DNA from: an uncultured bacterium | Lineage (GTDB): Bacteria > Bacteroidota > Bacteroidia > Chitinophagales > Chitinophagaceae | Reading direction: 5' to 3' | Length of the DNA: 6,348 bases | Assembly: GCA_903957405.1 (NCBI GenBank) | Contig: CAJBPC010000761.1 | Span: forward strand, 1 to 6,348 | In this document: positions 5,932 through 6,348 of the stretch, in pieces | Position numbering within the stretch: the first letter of the stretch is position 1 | Layout of the letters: each line of letters opens with the position of its first letter | Notes under the pieces: generated by a model | Told to the model about the DNA's origin: nothing | Databases searched by the model: none | The model's input: only the letters and a program-made list of their open reading frames with translations | Program-made: the position numbers and the translations under genes

Positions 5932-6348
5932 ATGAAGTTTGACTCCGAAATAAGGAAAAGGCGCACATTCGCCATCATTTCTCACCCTGATGCGGGCAAG
6001 ACCACGTTAACCGAGAAGTTCCTTCTCTTTGGCGGGGCGATACAGATAGCAGGAGCGGTCAAAAGCAATAAGATCAAGAAGCACGCTACCAGCGACTTCA
6101 TGGAGATCGAACGCCAGCGGGGGATCAGTGTGGCCACTTCCGTCATGAGTTTCGAATATAAAAAGACGCTTATCAACCTCTTGGATACGCCCGGCCACAA
6201 GGATTTTGCAGAGGACACATATCGAACACTCACCGCGGTGGACAGTGTCATCCTGGTCATTGATTCCGTGAAAGGCGTCGAAGAACAAACGCGCAAACTG
6301 ATGCAAGTATGCCGCATGCGGGATACGCCGGTGATCGTGTTCATCAAT
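5932..6348 (+). CDS. prfC: Peptide chain release factor 3 (RF3), N-terminal part, cut by window end
   Basis: RF3 is a translational GTPase that removes RF1/RF2 from the ribosome after peptide release. Only the first 139 codons are visible; the frame is open to the last base. Seen: KRRTFAIISHPDAGKTTLTEK (key positions S17, H18, D20, K23, T24), the RF3-style P-loop; LLFGGAIQIAGAVK (31-44), which separates RF3 from EF-G; switch I region ERQRGISVATSVM (60-72); G3 motif DTPGH (85-89) followed by DFAEDTYRTLTAVD; and FIN at the edge, where N139 begins the NKxD G4 motif. Full-length RF3 is about 530 residues, so roughly three quarters are missing because of the window, not by truncation. ATG 5932 gives the usual short lead before KRRTFAI; an in-frame ATG at 5905 would add nine residues but lies in a hairpin loop. 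A weak GGA precedes 5932. It is transcribed divergently from the yitT gene. Confidence 0.97.
   Translation, partial: MKFDSEIRKRRTFAIISHPDAGKTTLTEKFLLFGGAIQIAGAVKSNKIKKHATSDFMEIERQRGISVATSVMSFEYKKTLINLLDTPGHKDFAEDTYRTLTAVDSVILVIDSVKGVEEQTRKLMQVCRMRDTPVIVFIN

Noticed and set aside
5982..6347. Minus-strand open frames opposite prfC
   Set aside because: The plus strand carries all early RF3 GTPase motifs; the minus-strand frames are shadows.
1..6348. A novel mobile, defence or biosynthetic system
   Set aside because: All genes but one belong to common housekeeping or membrane families; there is no integrase, transposase, toxin-antitoxin pair, CRISPR repeat, tRNA attachment site or marked shift in sequence character.

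Overview
The window reads as an ordinary stretch of a Bacteroidota chromosome, perhaps from a Saprospiria- or Cytophagia-like lineage. The reasons are the style of the FtsX/MacB-type permease (a YPWWKY patch in its extracytoplasmic domain and no ATPase partner), a YitT protein of the Bacteroidota type ending GGMIKKRPLK, the lack of strong Shine-Dalgarno sequences before most starts, and TAnnTTTG-like promoter elements. The taxonomic call is an inference from protein style, because there is no rRNA gene here. Gene density is high and I see no insertion sequence, tRNA, CRISPR array, integrase or obviously foreign segment.

Layout. (1) 13-1212, plus strand: a saccharopine/alanine dehydrogenase-family NAD(P) oxidoreductase. 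(2) 1215-3335, minus strand: a compact set transcribed in the order 120-aa single-pass membrane protein, tsaD, trmN6-like methyltransferase. It meets the dehydrogenase gene tail to tail with only 2 bases between the stop codons. (3) 3336-3464: an AT-rich gap with a good candidate terminator for the permease and candidate promoters for the tsaD group. (4) 3465-4715, minus: an FtsX/MacB-type ABC permease with no adjacent ATPase. (5) 4716-4827: a spacer with a perfect 7+3+7 inverted repeat. (6) 4828-5796, minus: a YitT-family membrane protein. (7) 5797-5931: a divergent intergenic region with a candidate promoter and a short hairpin. (8) 5932 to the window end, plus: the 5' third or less of prfC (peptide chain release factor 3), cut by the window edge inside the G domain.

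How the genes fit together: three products act on translation. TsaD makes t6A37 on ANN-decoding tRNAs, the TrmN6-like enzyme methylates A37 of a valine tRNA, and RF3 recycles release factors. The tandem of two position-37 modification genes is the clearest functional link. The dehydrogenase, permease and YitT protein show no evident pathway link to these or to each other. I did not find a previously undescribed system. The least explained item is the 120-aa membrane-anchored protein 6 bases upstream of tsaD. The most interesting small-scale structure is the terminator/promoter overlap at 3425-3458.
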